This document shows, piece after piece, positions 15,017-23,495 of a DNA stretch of 24,579 nucleotides. Origin of the DNA: Lachnospiraceae bacterium (GTDB taxonomy: Bacteria; Bacillota; Clostridia; Lachnospirales; Lachnospiraceae); contig JAHYZZ010000023.1 of assembly GCA_019424135.1 (NCBI GenBank), positions 1 through 24,579 on the forward strand. The letters run 5' to 3'. Position 1 is the stretch's first letter; the number at the start of each line of letters is the position of its first letter. Position numbers and translations under genes: made by a program. Under the pieces are notes generated by a model. That model searched no databases and had not been told where the DNA came from. It saw only the letters and a program-made list of their open reading frames with translations.

Positions 15017-16039
15017 ATGGCAAGAAATATATACGGCCTTGATCTTGGATCCTATGAGATCAAGGTTTACGATAAGAAAAAAGATACCATATGGAAGGAA
15101 AAGGATGTACTGGCGCTGACAGAAAAGAAGGAAATCTTTGCTGTCGGCGATGAGGCATATGAGATGTATGAAAAGGCTCCCTCCAACATTGAAGTTGTTT
15201 TTCCTATGAAGGAGGGTGTGATTTCACGGTTTACGGATATGCAGTTTCTGTTGCAGAGCCTGCTAAAAAAGGATCGCCAGTTTGCCCGCGGCTCAGAATA
15301 TGTGATTGCTGTTCCTACGGATGTGACTGAAGTTGAAAAAAAGGCGTTTTTCGATCTTGTGATCCACTCTAATGCCAAGGCAAGAGAAGTTAATATTGTG
15401 GAACGTGCCATAGCCGATGCTGTTGGCCTGAATCTAGATGTGGAAAATACAAAAGGGTTGATGATCGCTAATTTCGGCGGAGAGACAACGGAACTGTCGG
15501 TACTGGCCGGGGGCGGTATGGTGCTAAACCGACTTTTAAAGATTGGAGGCCGTACCTTTGACGAGGCAGTCATCAGCTTGATCCGTCACAGCCACGACTT
15601 TTTGATTGGAAGACATACTGCTGAGAATCTGCGGAAAAGCTTCGGAGTTTTCACCAGTGAAGTGGATGAGGTCATTCAGGTGGCCGGGAGAGATCTGATC
15701 ACCCGAGTTCCGATGCAGAAACCGATTTCTATTAATCTTGTAAGGGCAGCTATGAAAGAGCCGCTTTTAGAATGTGTGCGGGCGATTCAGTCTCTTCTGG
15801 ACCGTACGCCGCCAGAGGTTCGACATGCCATTGTTGACAACGGGATATTTCTGACTGGCGGTGTGGCTCACACAGCGGGGCTTGAAACCTATGTCGAAGA
15901 GATGATTGGGATCCGGTGCAGGACAGCACTTGAACCGGATGTCTGCGCGGTGTCTGGCTTAAAGAAGATCATGGAGTCAAAGGAATTAAGGAAACTTGCA
16001 TATTCAATGTTAGAAGAAAATTATAGGTGGATGAGATAA
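15017..16039 (+). CDS. mreB: MreB-family rod-shape actin homologue (divergent)
   Basis: 340 residues, ATG with AAAGGA upstream. It is a cytoplasmic actin-fold protein expected to form membrane-associated filaments guiding elongasome movement. The five-part actin layout is present: phosphate-1 loop YGLDLGSYEIKVY (Asp9); FAVGDEAYEMYEKAPSNIEV; FPMKEGVISRF; the phosphate-2 loop at 150-159 (ANFGGETTEL); IGGRTFDEAV; and the adenosine loop LTGGVAHTAGLETY. It departs from typical MreB. The phosphate-2 motif DIGGGTTE reads NFGGETTE (Asp to Asn at 152, Gly to Glu at 155), and the catalytic EEPMAAAIG segment reads VERAIADAVG. It is followed by mreC with one base between, confirming the context. Housekeeping MreB/Mbl may be encoded elsewhere. 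Confidence 0.88.
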   Translation: MARNIYGLDLGSYEIKVYDKKKDTIWKEKDVLALTEKKEIFAVGDEAYEMYEKAPSNIEVVFPMKEGVISRFTDMQFLLQSLLKKDRQFARGSEYVIAVPTDVTEVEKKAFFDLVIHSNAKAREVNIVERAIADAVGLNLDVENTKGLMIANFGGETTELSVLAGGGMVLNRLLKIGGRTFDEAVISLIRHSHDFLIGRHTAENLRKSFGVFTSEVDEVIQVAGRDLITRVPMQKPISINLVRAAMKEPLLECVRAIQSLLDRTPPEVRHAIVDNGIFLTGGVAHTAGLETYVEEMIGIRCRTALEPDVCAVSGLKKIMESKELRKLAYSMLEENYRWMR

Positions 16040-16040
16040 T

Positions 16041-16919
16041 ATGAAAATTAAGAACCAAACATCCATGCCAGGTAAATACTGGCTGATCATTCTGGCTGTC
16101 ATCTGTGTTGCACTTTTGGGGATCGAAAGTGTCTCGGACGGCGGGGGACCGCTGCGGTTTGTGGCAAATTATACAATCATTCCTATGCAGAAAGGAATCA
16201 GTTATGCCGGAAGATACTTAAGCGATCTTTCTGATAATTTTGAAACGCTGGAAGAAGTGCGCTCTGAAAATGAGAAACTGCAGTCCAGAGTGGACGAGCT
16301 GACCATCGACAATACCAGGCTTAGACAGGAACAGTACGAATTGGAACGGCTCCGGGAACTTTATCAGCTGGATGAAAACTATTCGGATTATGATAAGATT
16401 GGTGCTCATGTAATCGCCAATAACGGGAGCAACTGGTTTAACGATTTTACCATTGATAAAGGGAGCAATGACGGCATCAAGGTAGATTGTAATGTTTTGG
16501 CCGGAAGCGGTCTGGTAGGAATTGTGACAGAGGTGGGGCCGGATTATGCAAGGGTTCGTTCAATCATCGATGATTCCAGCAACATCAGTGCCATGATCTT
16601 GTCCACTTCAGATATTTGTGTGGTCAGCGGAGATTTACAGCTTGCGGCCAACGGAAAAATACGCTTTGAAAATCTTCCAAACAATGATAATGAGATTAAA
16701 GCGGGTGAACAAGTGGTGACTTCCCACGTGAGCAGCCGATTTGTTCAGGGGCTATTTATTGGATATATCAGTGAAATCCAGGTGGATTCCAATAATCTGA
16801 CCCGGTCAGGGTATATTACTCCGGCCGTAGATTTCAGCAACCTGCAGGAAGTATTGGTCATTACCACGACCAAGCAGGAAATGGTAGATGGAGAGACAAA
16901 GTCCGGCGAAGGAGAGTAG
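16041..16919 (+). CDS. mreC: Rod shape-determining protein MreC
   Basis: 292 residues; the ATG is one base after the mreB stop. It is a bitopic membrane protein of the elongasome that activates the PBP2-SEDS synthase from outside. It has a short basic N-terminus, a transmembrane helix at about 12-28 (YWLIILAVICVALLG), and a coiled coil at about 67-110 with heptads such as ENEKLQSRVDELTIDNTRL. Two extracytoplasmic beta domains follow, recognised by VIANNGSNWFNDFTIDKGSNDG, GSGLVGIVTEVG, and SHVSSRFVQGLFIGYI. Length and layout are normal for the family. The C-terminus ends in a charged tail just before mreD. Confidence 0.95.
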   Translation: MKIKNQTSMPGKYWLIILAVICVALLGIESVSDGGGPLRFVANYTIIPMQKGISYAGRYLSDLSDNFETLEEVRSENEKLQSRVDELTIDNTRLRQEQYELERLRELYQLDENYSDYDKIGAHVIANNGSNWFNDFTIDKGSNDGIKVDCNVLAGSGLVGIVTEVGPDYARVRSIIDDSSNISAMILSTSDICVVSGDLQLAANGKIRFENLPNNDNEIKAGEQVVTSHVSSRFVQGLFIGYISEIQVDSNNLTRSGYITPAVDFSNLQEVLVITTTKQEMVDGETKSGEGE

Positions 16920-16924
16920 GATAT

Positions 16925-17449
16925 ATGAATATCAAGAGAAAAATCATTACTTTTGTCATTATTCTGGTCTGTTTTCTTCTGGAGTGTACCTTATTTGCCA
17001 AACTGTCTTTTGCAATGATCAAACCAAACCTTTTGATCATTGTGACTTCTTCCTTTGGATTTATGCGTGGAAAGAAGTCGGGGATGTTCGTAGGATTTAT
17101 CTGCGGGCTTTTGACAGATCTTTTCTGGGGGGACATTCTTGGCTTTTACATGCTGATCTATACCTTGATCGGCTATGTAAACGGCTTTTTCAGACGGCTG
17201 TTTTATGACGATGACATTAAACTGCCGATCGGGCTGATCGCGGCAAGTGAACTGGTCTATGGACTGCTCACTTATTTTTGCCTGCACCTTCTGCAGGGAG
17301 AATTTGATTTTCCGGGATATCTGTCGGGAATCATCATACCGGAACTGGTATATACCATTTTGGTGACATTGCTGCTGTATCAGATTATCCTACAGATCAA
17401 CAAGAAACTGGAAGCAGAAGAACAAAGGAGTGCAAGTAAATTTGTTTAA
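16925..17449 (+). CDS. mreD: Rod shape-determining membrane protein MreD
   Basis: 174 residues, ATG preceded by GGAGAGTAGGA across the mreC stop. The protein is almost wholly hydrophobic with about five transmembrane segments: near 8-25, 28-46, 50-70, 98-120 and 130-155. MreD signatures include LLIIVTSSFGFMRGKKSGMF and FICGLLTDLFWGDILGFYML, where the G-x-x-x-D-x-x-x-G pattern is characteristic. It is a partner of MreC and RodA/PBP2. The last eight bases overlap the TTG start of the PBP gene. Confidence 0.92.
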   Translation: MNIKRKIITFVIILVCFLLECTLFAKLSFAMIKPNLLIIVTSSFGFMRGKKSGMFVGFICGLLTDLFWGDILGFYMLIYTLIGYVNGFFRRLFYDDDIKLPIGLIAASELVYGLLTYFCLHLLQGEFDFPGYLSGIIIPELVYTILVTLLLYQIILQINKKLEAEEQRSASKFV

Positions 17450-20360
17450 TTTATGGGAAAAAATAAGATACGGAATCTCTGAAGTTATGCAGTCTAGAAC
17501 TTCCGTGGCTGTTATTGTCTTTTGCGTGATGGCCGCCATCCTGGTCCAGCGCCTGTTTTATCTGCAAATTGTCTGTGGCGCAGACTATGCGGAGGATTAT
17601 GAGCTTCAGATTCAGAAGACCAAAGAGACCGAAGGAACCCGTGGCAATATTTACGATCGAAATGGCAACCTTTTGGCATATAATGAGCTTGCTTATTCTG
17701 TGACATTTGAATATAGCGATGACTATAAAAATAAGGAACTCAATCAGATTGTTTCTACCGTTATTCAGATGGTAGAGGCCAATGGGGATTCCGTTATCAA
17801 TGATTTTGGAATTGTATTAGACAATAATGATAATTATATCTATATTGCTGACAGTGATACAGAACGACTTCGGTTCATCGCTGATGTCTTTGGCCTGCGC
17901 ACCATTGACCAGCTGGATGATGACCAGCGGAACATCTCAGCAGAAGACCTGATTGACTATCTTTGTACAGATGAGGTTTATGGCTATGACATCGATCAGA
18001 GCAAGATGAGTCGTACCGAGGTCTTAAAGCTTGTAAATATCCGGTATGCCATTTCCCTGAACAGCTACCAGCAATGGTTGTCTACGACTATTGCAGAAGA
18101 TGTCAGTGACGAAACGGTCGCAGATATAATGGAGCATCTGGATACACTTCCGGGAGTCAGCATTGAGGAGGAATCACTGCGTCGATATACAGACAGCTAT
18201 TGTTTTGCCAATATGATTGGATATACCGGGCAAATATCCAAAGAAGAGTATGATGCCCTTTCCAAGGAGGAACAGGAGGAGTATTCTTTGACAGATACTG
18301 TAGGAAAGTCCGGACTTGAGAAGGTCATGGATTCCTACCTGAAAGGTGAAAAGGGCAGTGAGACTTTGTATGTTAACAGTGTGGGACGCGTCATTGATCG
18401 TGTGAAGAGCAAAGAAGAGAAGGCGGGGAATGATCTGTATCTGACAATTGACGCTAATCTTCAGAAAGCGGCTTACCACATCATTGAACAGGAGCTTGCA
18501 GGTATCCTTCTGTCAAAGATTCAGAACACACTGGATTTTGACCGTACTAAGGTAGATGATGGAAGTGATGTGATTATTCCGATCGGTGATGTTTATAATG
18601 CGTTCATCGACAATGAGATGGTGGACATGACTCATTTTGGAGCAGAGGATGCCAAAGCTGCGGAAAAAGAAGTCTATTCTGCATTCACTGCCAGAAAAGA
18701 ACAGGTTTTACAGGAGGTAAAAAACATCCTTTCTGATCCGAATGCCAGTGCCTATCAGGATGCGGGGCGGGAGCAGCAGGCTTATCAGAGTTATATTGTA
18801 AATACGGTGTTAAACCAAAATTCAGGAATCCTGATGAGTGATGCCATTGATACCAGTGATAAGACCTATAAGGCATGGCGGGAAGAAGAGACTATCAATA
18901 TATACACTTATCTTAATTATGCGATTTCAAAAAACTGGATTGACACTTCGCTTTTAAAAGATTATGTGTCTTCGGAGGGAGAATATTCAGATTCCAGTGA
19001 GACCTATCAGGCTATTATTGACTATGTTATTGATGCTATCAGTGATGACACAGAGTTTGACAAAATGATCTATCAGTATATGATCAAAGCTGGTTCTGTC
19101 ACGGGAAGACAGCTATGTATGATCTTATATGAACAAGGGGTACTGACTTTTGATGAAGCCCAGTATAATGCGCTGAACTCCGGAAGTACCGCGGCTTATG
19201 ATTTTGTGCGCAGTAAGATTCAGTCTTTGGAAATCACGCCAGGTGAACTGGGGCTTGAGCCCTGTACCGGTTCCTTGGTCATGACAGACCCAAAAACCGG
19301 AGAAGTACTTGCCTGCGTATCCTATCCTGGATACGATAATAACCGGCTGGCTAATACGATGGATTCCGATTATTATAATAAACTGAATAATGATAATGCC
19401 AGTCCAATGTATAACACAGCCACACAGGAGCGTACGGCGCCGGGGTCCACTTATAAACCTTTGGTGGCTCTCACCGGTCTTACAGAAGGTGTAATCGATA
19501 CAGGCACCTATTTTACCTGTCATGGAGAATATGATAAGGTGGATCCGCATCCCAGATGCTGGATCTATCCCAATGCCCATGGAAGTCTGTCGGTGGAAGG
19601 AGCAATCCAGAATTCCTGTAACTGCTTCTTCTACGAAGTAGGGTACCAGCTGAGTCTTGACAGAAGCAGTGCTACTGTGGACGAAGATGGTGACGGCACT
19701 CCAGACAATGTAACGTTTTCCAGTGATCTGGGTACGGATACCCTGCGGAAATATGCAGTGAAATTCGGTCTCGGCGACACATCAGGACTTGAAATCCCGG
19801 AATCGGATCCACAAATTTCTGATGAAACTTCTGTCCTGTCAGCGATCGGTCAGGGGAATAATAACTTCACGACCAGTCAGCTTGCCAGATATATTACTGC
19901 CGTTGCAAATGAAGGGACGGTATACAATTTAAGTCTGCTGGACAAAGTGGTCTCTGTGGATGGTGACACAGTAGAAGATTTTACTCCAGAGGTAAAAAAC
20001 ACCATCACGGACATTTCTTCTTCAAGCTGGACAGCTGTCCACAACGGAATGCGCAATGTCATCTCTGTATCCCAGGCACATGTGTTCAGCAAACTGAATG
20101 CCAGCGGAGTAGAAGTATCCGGCAAGACCGGTACGGCTCAGCAAAGTGCTACCCATCCGGATCATGCGCTGTTTGTAGGATTTGCCCAGAGCAACGATCC
20201 AGAGGTTGCATTTGCGATCCGTATTGCTAACGGTTATAGTTCTACTTATGCGGCTGAGATCGGCAATGATGTGATGGAATATTATTATCAGATTACACCG
20301 GAGGAAGAACTGATTACCGGAACAGCTTCTGAGATTGCCGCTAGCACGACGGGAGATTAA
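17442..20360 (+). CDS. mrdA: Class B penicillin-binding protein (PBP2/MrdA type) with large internal insertion
   Basis: 972 residues from the TTG at 17442, eleven bases after AAAGGAG. A GTG at 17430 lies inside that ribosome binding site and is unlikely. One transmembrane anchor (about 18-38, SVAVIVFCVMAAILVQRLFY) precedes the pedestal domain, which has GTRGNIYDRNGNLLAYN. The D,D-transpeptidase domain has the active-site motifs S669-TYK672 (APGSTYKPL), S725-C-N727 and K895-TG. It crosslinks peptidoglycan with the SEDS partner. Between the first helix of that domain (LTIDANLQKAAYHIIEQEL, from 334) and the usual next strand (GSLVMTDPKTGEVLA, after 601), about 250 extra residues, acidic and mostly helical, are inserted. 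Typical PBP2 is 600-700 residues. A Ser/Thr-rich tail ends the protein. Confidence 0.94.
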   Translation: MFNLWEKIRYGISEVMQSRTSVAVIVFCVMAAILVQRLFYLQIVCGADYAEDYELQIQKTKETEGTRGNIYDRNGNLLAYNELAYSVTFEYSDDYKNKELNQIVSTVIQMVEANGDSVINDFGIVLDNNDNYIYIADSDTERLRFIADVFGLRTIDQLDDDQRNISAEDLIDYLCTDEVYGYDIDQSKMSRTEVLKLVNIRYAISLNSYQQWLSTTIAEDVSDETVADIMEHLDTLPGVSIEEESLRRYTDSYCFANMIGYTGQISKEEYDALSKEEQEEYSLTDTVGKSGLEKVMDSYLKGEKGSETLYVNSVGRVIDRVKSKEEKAGNDLYLTIDANLQKAAYHIIEQELAGILLSKIQNTLDFDRTKVDDGSDVIIPIGDVYNAFIDNEMVDMTHFGAEDAKAAEKEVYSAFTARKEQVLQEVKNILSDPNASAYQDAGREQQAYQSYIVNTVLNQNSGILMSDAIDTSDKTYKAWREEETINIYTYLNYAISKNWIDTSLLKDYVSSEGEYSDSSETYQAIIDYVIDAISDDTEFDKMIYQYMIKAGSVTGRQLCMILYEQGVLTFDEAQYNALNSGSTAAYDFVRSKIQSLEITPGELGLEPCTGSLVMTDPKTGEVLACVSYPGYDNNRLANTMDSDYYNKLNNDNASPMYNTATQERTAPGSTYKPLVALTGLTEGVIDTGTYFTCHGEYDKVDPHPRCWIYPNAHGSLSVEGAIQNSCNCFFYEVGYQLSLDRSSATVDEDGDGTPDNVTFSSDLGTDTLRKYAVKFGLGDTSGLEIPESDPQISDETSVLSAIGQGNNNFTTSQLARYITAVANEGTVYNLSLLDKVVSVDGDTVEDFTPEVKNTITDISSSSWTAVHNGMRNVISVSQAHVFSKLNASGVEVSGKTGTAQQSATHPDHALFVGFAQSNDPEVAFAIRIANGYSSTYAAEIGNDVMEYYYQITPEEELITGTASEIAASTTGD

Positions 20361-20378
20361 CAGAAAGGATGGTTTTAT

Positions 20379-20969
20379 GTGAAAGATTCTGTGCTCATTA
20401 AGAGTAACAAATACGGCATTACCATAAGATCTAATCCTGAAGCACCCTTCGAGATGCTTCTTATGGAGACGGAAGAAAAGTTTCGATCCGCAGAAAATTT
20501 TTTTAATCATGCGGACATGGTGGTGGAACTGGAAGGCCGTACTTTCACAGAAGAAGAAACAGCCCGTATAGTTGAAACGATACAAGCTGCTGCAAAGATA
20601 CGGATCCTTTGTCTGATTGAAAAGGATGGGGAAAAAGAAAAAAAGTACAGACAGCTTCAAAAGAAATGCCTGGAGACTGTCCATGAAAAAGACGGTCTGT
20701 TCTATAAGGGTACTTTAAGAGAAAGACATCGTCTGGAAGCGGAGACGAGCATCGTGATCATCGGGGACGTAGAAGACGGAGCAATCGTGACGTCAAAGGG
20801 AAATGTCGTGGTGATCGGTACGATCCGCGGTTGTGTAACTGCCGGTGCATCCGGCTGCCGAAGTGCGTGGATCGCTGCTCTCCATATAAATTCTAAACGT
20901 CTTAGGATTGGAGAGATTGAAGTAAAACCAGTTATAGGAGGAAGTTATTCATGGGCGAAGTTATTGTAA
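20379..20969 (+). CDS. minC: Septum site-determining protein MinC
   Basis: 196 residues from the GTG at 20379, eight bases after AAAGGAT; the ATG at 20377 is out of frame and stops at once. MinC is the FtsZ-assembly inhibitor positioned by MinD. The N-terminal domain begins VLIKSNKYGITIRSNP and has FRSAENFFNHADMVVELEGR. The C-terminal beta-helix MinD-binding domain shows SIVIIGDVEDGAIVTSKGNVVVIG, then GCVTAGASGCRSAWIAAL, the classic G-N-V-x-V-x-G and A-G-A-x-G repeats. The length is slightly short of E. coli MinC (231). Its 3' end overlaps minD by 19 bases. Confidence 0.93.
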   Translation: MKDSVLIKSNKYGITIRSNPEAPFEMLLMETEEKFRSAENFFNHADMVVELEGRTFTEEETARIVETIQAAAKIRILCLIEKDGEKEKKYRQLQKKCLETVHEKDGLFYKGTLRERHRLEAETSIVIIGDVEDGAIVTSKGNVVVIGTIRGCVTAGASGCRSAWIAALHINSKRLRIGEIEVKPVIGGSYSWAKLL

Positions 20970-21742
20970 TCACATCAGGGAAAGGCGGGGTCGGAAAGAC
21001 TACCACCACTGCAAATATCGGGGCAGGATTATCGAAACTGGACAAAAGGGTTGTGGTGATTGATACAGATCTGGGACTTCGGAACCTAGATGTGGTGATG
21101 GGTTTAGAGAATCTGATTGTTTATAATCTGGTGGATGTGATCGAGGGTACCTGCCGTCTGAAACAGGCCTTGATCCGGGATAAGAGATATGAGAATCTTT
21201 ATCTCCTTCCATCTGCCCAGACCAGAGATAAAACTGCAATTTCTCCGGGCCAGATGAAAAAGCTGACTTCGGAGTTAAAAGAAGAATTTGACTACATACT
21301 TCTGGATTGTCCTGCCGGGATTGAGCAAGGATTTCAAAATGCCATTGCCGGTGCAGACCGCGCTGTCGTTGTGACGACTCCGGAAGTTTCAGCAATCCGC
21401 GACGCGGATCGCATCATTGGTCTGTTGGAGAGTCAACAGATTCAAAAGATTGATTTAATCATCAATCGAATACGAATGGATATGGTAAAGAAAGGTGATA
21501 TGATGTCTGTTGATGATGTAACGGAGATTTTATCCATTCCGCTGATCGGAGCTTTGCCTGATGATGAGAAGGTAGTGATTGGAACCAACCAGGGAGAACC
21601 GGTGGTAGGTCTTGGGGGACAGGCCTCTGAGGCATATATGAACATCTGCAAACGGATTATGGGACTGGAAGTCCCCTTCCTTGATTTAAGCGGGAGCGGC
21701 GGATTCTTATCCAGGCTTTCCAGCCTGTTTAAGAAAGATTAG
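20951..21742 (+). CDS. minD: Septum site-determining ATPase MinD
   Basis: 263 residues, ATG preceded by AGGAGGAAG within the minC 3' end. It is a deviant Walker A P-loop ATPase: TSGKGGVGKTTTTANIGAGL with signature Lys11 and Lys16. Other blocks are VVIDTDLGLRNLDVVMGLE, LLPSAQTRDK and YILLDCPAGIEQGFQNAI. The C-terminus, FLSRLSSLFKKD (252-263), is a short amphipathic helix of the membrane-targeting type, after a Gly/Ser hinge. ATP-bound dimers bind the membrane and recruit MinC; MinE stimulates hydrolysis and release. The complete set minC-minD-minE is in order here. Confidence 0.98.
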   Translation: MGEVIVITSGKGGVGKTTTTANIGAGLSKLDKRVVVIDTDLGLRNLDVVMGLENLIVYNLVDVIEGTCRLKQALIRDKRYENLYLLPSAQTRDKTAISPGQMKKLTSELKEEFDYILLDCPAGIEQGFQNAIAGADRAVVVTTPEVSAIRDADRIIGLLESQQIQKIDLIINRIRMDMVKKGDMMSVDDVTEILSIPLIGALPDDEKVVIGTNQGEPVVGLGGQASEAYMNICKRIMGLEVPFLDLSGSGGFLSRLSSLFKKD

Positions 21743-21753
21743 GAGGAATCAGT

Positions 21754-21966
21754 ATGCTGAGGAGATCTTCTGTTTCGATTGCCAAAAACCGTCTGAAAGC
21801 ACTGGTCGTTTCAGACAGGGTAAATTGCACGCCGGAAGCTTATGAAGCTATCTGCCGCGAATTGTACGAAACTTTATCAAAATATATGGAACTTACAGAA
21901 GATGATTTTCAAGTAGAGATCAACCGTACTCAGGTTGTTATCACATTTTTAGGAGAAGAAGCGTGA
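21754..21966 (+). CDS. minE: Cell division topological specificity factor MinE (short form)
   Basis: 70 residues. The ATG is 11 bases after the minD stop, with AGGAGG spanning that stop, so the start is firm. The MinD-contact helix SIAKNRLKALVVSDR corresponds to NIAKERLQIIVAERR in E. coli. The topological specificity region follows: CRELYETLSKYMELTEDDFQVEI, then a final strand VVITFLG. Compared with E. coli MinE (88 residues), about ten N-terminal residues that form the amphipathic membrane-targeting segment are missing, being replaced by only MLRRSS. The C-terminus is also slightly shorter. Identity rests on the contact helix and on the position after minD. The stop overlaps the next start (GTGA). 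Confidence 0.9.
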   Translation: MLRRSSVSIAKNRLKALVVSDRVNCTPEAYEAICRELYETLSKYMELTEDDFQVEINRTQVVITFLGEEA

Positions 21967-23087
21967 GATTACCAAAATTTATAAAACGGTACCATTTCAA
22001 AGATTATAAAATGAGCCTTGTATTCCTGGTTGTAGCATTATCTGTCATAGGAATCTTTGTGATTGGAAGTGCAGAACCGGATAATCAGTCCAGACAGATC
22101 ATTGGCCTTGTCATTGGTTTGGCTGTCATGCTGGTTGTCTCTTTGATGGACTATGTCTGGCTGATGGATTTTTACTGGCTGATTTATGGATTTGTTGTCT
22201 TGATCCTTGGAGCAGTTCTGGTGATAGGAACAGAGGTAAATGGTGCGACTCGGTGGATCAACCTTGGATTTACAAATTTTCAGCCATCTGAACTTGCCAA
22301 GATCTTACTGATCCTGTTCTTTGCCAGATTTATTACCGATCATGAAGAAGATATTAATGATAAACGAACACTGTTGAAATACGCTTTTTTATGTGCAGTT
22401 CCACTGGGACTGATCATTGTAGAGCCTAATCTTTCAACCACGATCTGTACTGCTTTAGTACTCTGCCTTTTGATCTATATCGGAGGCTTAAGCTATAAAT
22501 TTATCGGGACGGTTCTGGTGATACTGATTCCGCTGGCTGTTATTTTCTTAAGCATTGTAGTTCAGCCGGACCAGACGCTTCTAAAAGACTACCAGCAGGA
22601 ACGTATTCTTGCCTTTCTGGAACCGGAAAAATATGCCAGTGATGGCGCTTATCAGCAGAGAAATTCTGTCATGGCTATTGGTTCGGGACAGCTTACTGGA
22701 AAAGGGTTAAACAATAATACGACAGACTCTGTCAAAAATGGAGATTTTATTCTGGAGCCAAGCACAGACTTTATTTTTGCAATTGTAGGTGAAGAACTTG
22801 GTTTTATTGGAAGTTGTATTATTATTGCTTTATTATTATTGATTGTGATACAATGTATATTGATTGGAAGACGATCGCAGAACCTGTCAGGCCGGATTAT
22901 CTGCTGCGGAGTAGGAGGTCTGATAGGGGTACAAAGTTTTATTAATATCGGTGTTGCTACACAACTGATTCCAAACACCGGGGTTCCGCTACCGTTCGTA
23001 AGTTATGGCCTGACATCTTTGGTCAGTCTGTATATTGGTATCGGTCTTGTCCTGAATGTTGGATTACAGCCGAAAAAATATCAGTAA
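21963..23087 (+). CDS. rodA: SEDS-family peptidoglycan glycosyltransferase, RodA type
   Basis: 374 residues from the GTG at 21963, overlapping the minE stop by four bases with AGGAGA upstream. It is a polytopic SEDS protein (about ten transmembrane segments) that polymerises lipid II. Diagnostic stretches are NGATRWINLGFTNFQPSELAKI, EPSTDFIFAIVGEELGFIG carrying the catalytic Asp269, and IPNTGVPLPFVSYGLTSLVS. Sequence alone does not cleanly separate RodA from FtsW or SpoVE; the location with mreBCD and a PBP2-type gene, and the absence of mur or fts genes, favour RodA. It would pair with the PBP encoded at 17442-20360. Confidence 0.86.
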   Translation: MRLPKFIKRYHFKDYKMSLVFLVVALSVIGIFVIGSAEPDNQSRQIIGLVIGLAVMLVVSLMDYVWLMDFYWLIYGFVVLILGAVLVIGTEVNGATRWINLGFTNFQPSELAKILLILFFARFITDHEEDINDKRTLLKYAFLCAVPLGLIIVEPNLSTTICTALVLCLLIYIGGLSYKFIGTVLVILIPLAVIFLSIVVQPDQTLLKDYQQERILAFLEPEKYASDGAYQQRNSVMAIGSGQLTGKGLNNNTTDSVKNGDFILEPSTDFIFAIVGEELGFIGSCIIIALLLLIVIQCILIGRRSQNLSGRIICCGVGGLIGVQSFINIGVATQLIPNTGVPLPFVSYGLTSLVSLYIGIGLVLNVGLQPKKYQ

Positions 23088-23099
23088 GGAGTGAAAAAC

Positions 23100-23495
23100 A
23101 TGAACATAGGGCTGATAGCACATGATTCCAAAAAAACATTGATGCAAAATTTCTGCATTGCTTACAGAGGAATCCTGAGTAAGCACAATCTGTATGCGAC
23201 TGGAACCACAGGCAGACTGATTGAGGAGGTTACCAATCTAAATGTTCATAAATACCTGGCAGGGCCCCTCGGCGGAAAACAGCAGCTGGGTGCGCAGATT
23301 GCCCAAAATGATATTGACGCCCTTATCTTTTTGCGAGAGCCTAATGATCCTAAGCCACATGAGCCGGATGTCAATGACGTTATACGGTTGTGTGATATGT
23401 ATAATATTCCTATGGCGACCAATCTTGCCACGGCTGAATTGATTATATTAGCAATAGATAGAGGAGATCTTGACTGGCGTGAAATGTATCGGTAA
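23100..23495 (+). CDS. mgsA: Methylglyoxal synthase family protein with altered active-site residues
   Basis: 131 residues from the ATG at 23100, eight bases after AAGGAG; the GTG at 23091 lies in the ribosome binding site. Family blocks are clear: MNIGLIAHDSKK, YATGTTGRLIEE, LAGPLGG-x-QQLGAQIA, HEPDVNDVIRLC and NIPMATNLATAELI. Methylglyoxal synthase turns dihydroxyacetone phosphate into methylglyoxal and phosphate. By alignment to E. coli MgsA, His19, Asp20, His98 and Asp101 are kept (here His8, Asp9, His87, Asp90). The residue aligning with catalytic base Asp71 is Lys60, Asp91 is Glu80, and Asp99 is Glu88. Activity is therefore doubtful. It overlaps the next gene by 17 bases and follows rodA by 12. 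Confidence 0.88.
   Translation: MNIGLIAHDSKKTLMQNFCIAYRGILSKHNLYATGTTGRLIEEVTNLNVHKYLAGPLGGKQQLGAQIAQNDIDALIFLREPNDPKPHEPDVNDVIRLCDMYNIPMATNLATAELIILAIDRGDLDWREMYR

Noticed and set aside
20022..20684. 220-codon minus-strand open frame across the mrdA/minC junction
   Set aside because: It is antisense to the KTG region of the PBP and to minC; no ribosome binding site or known domain.
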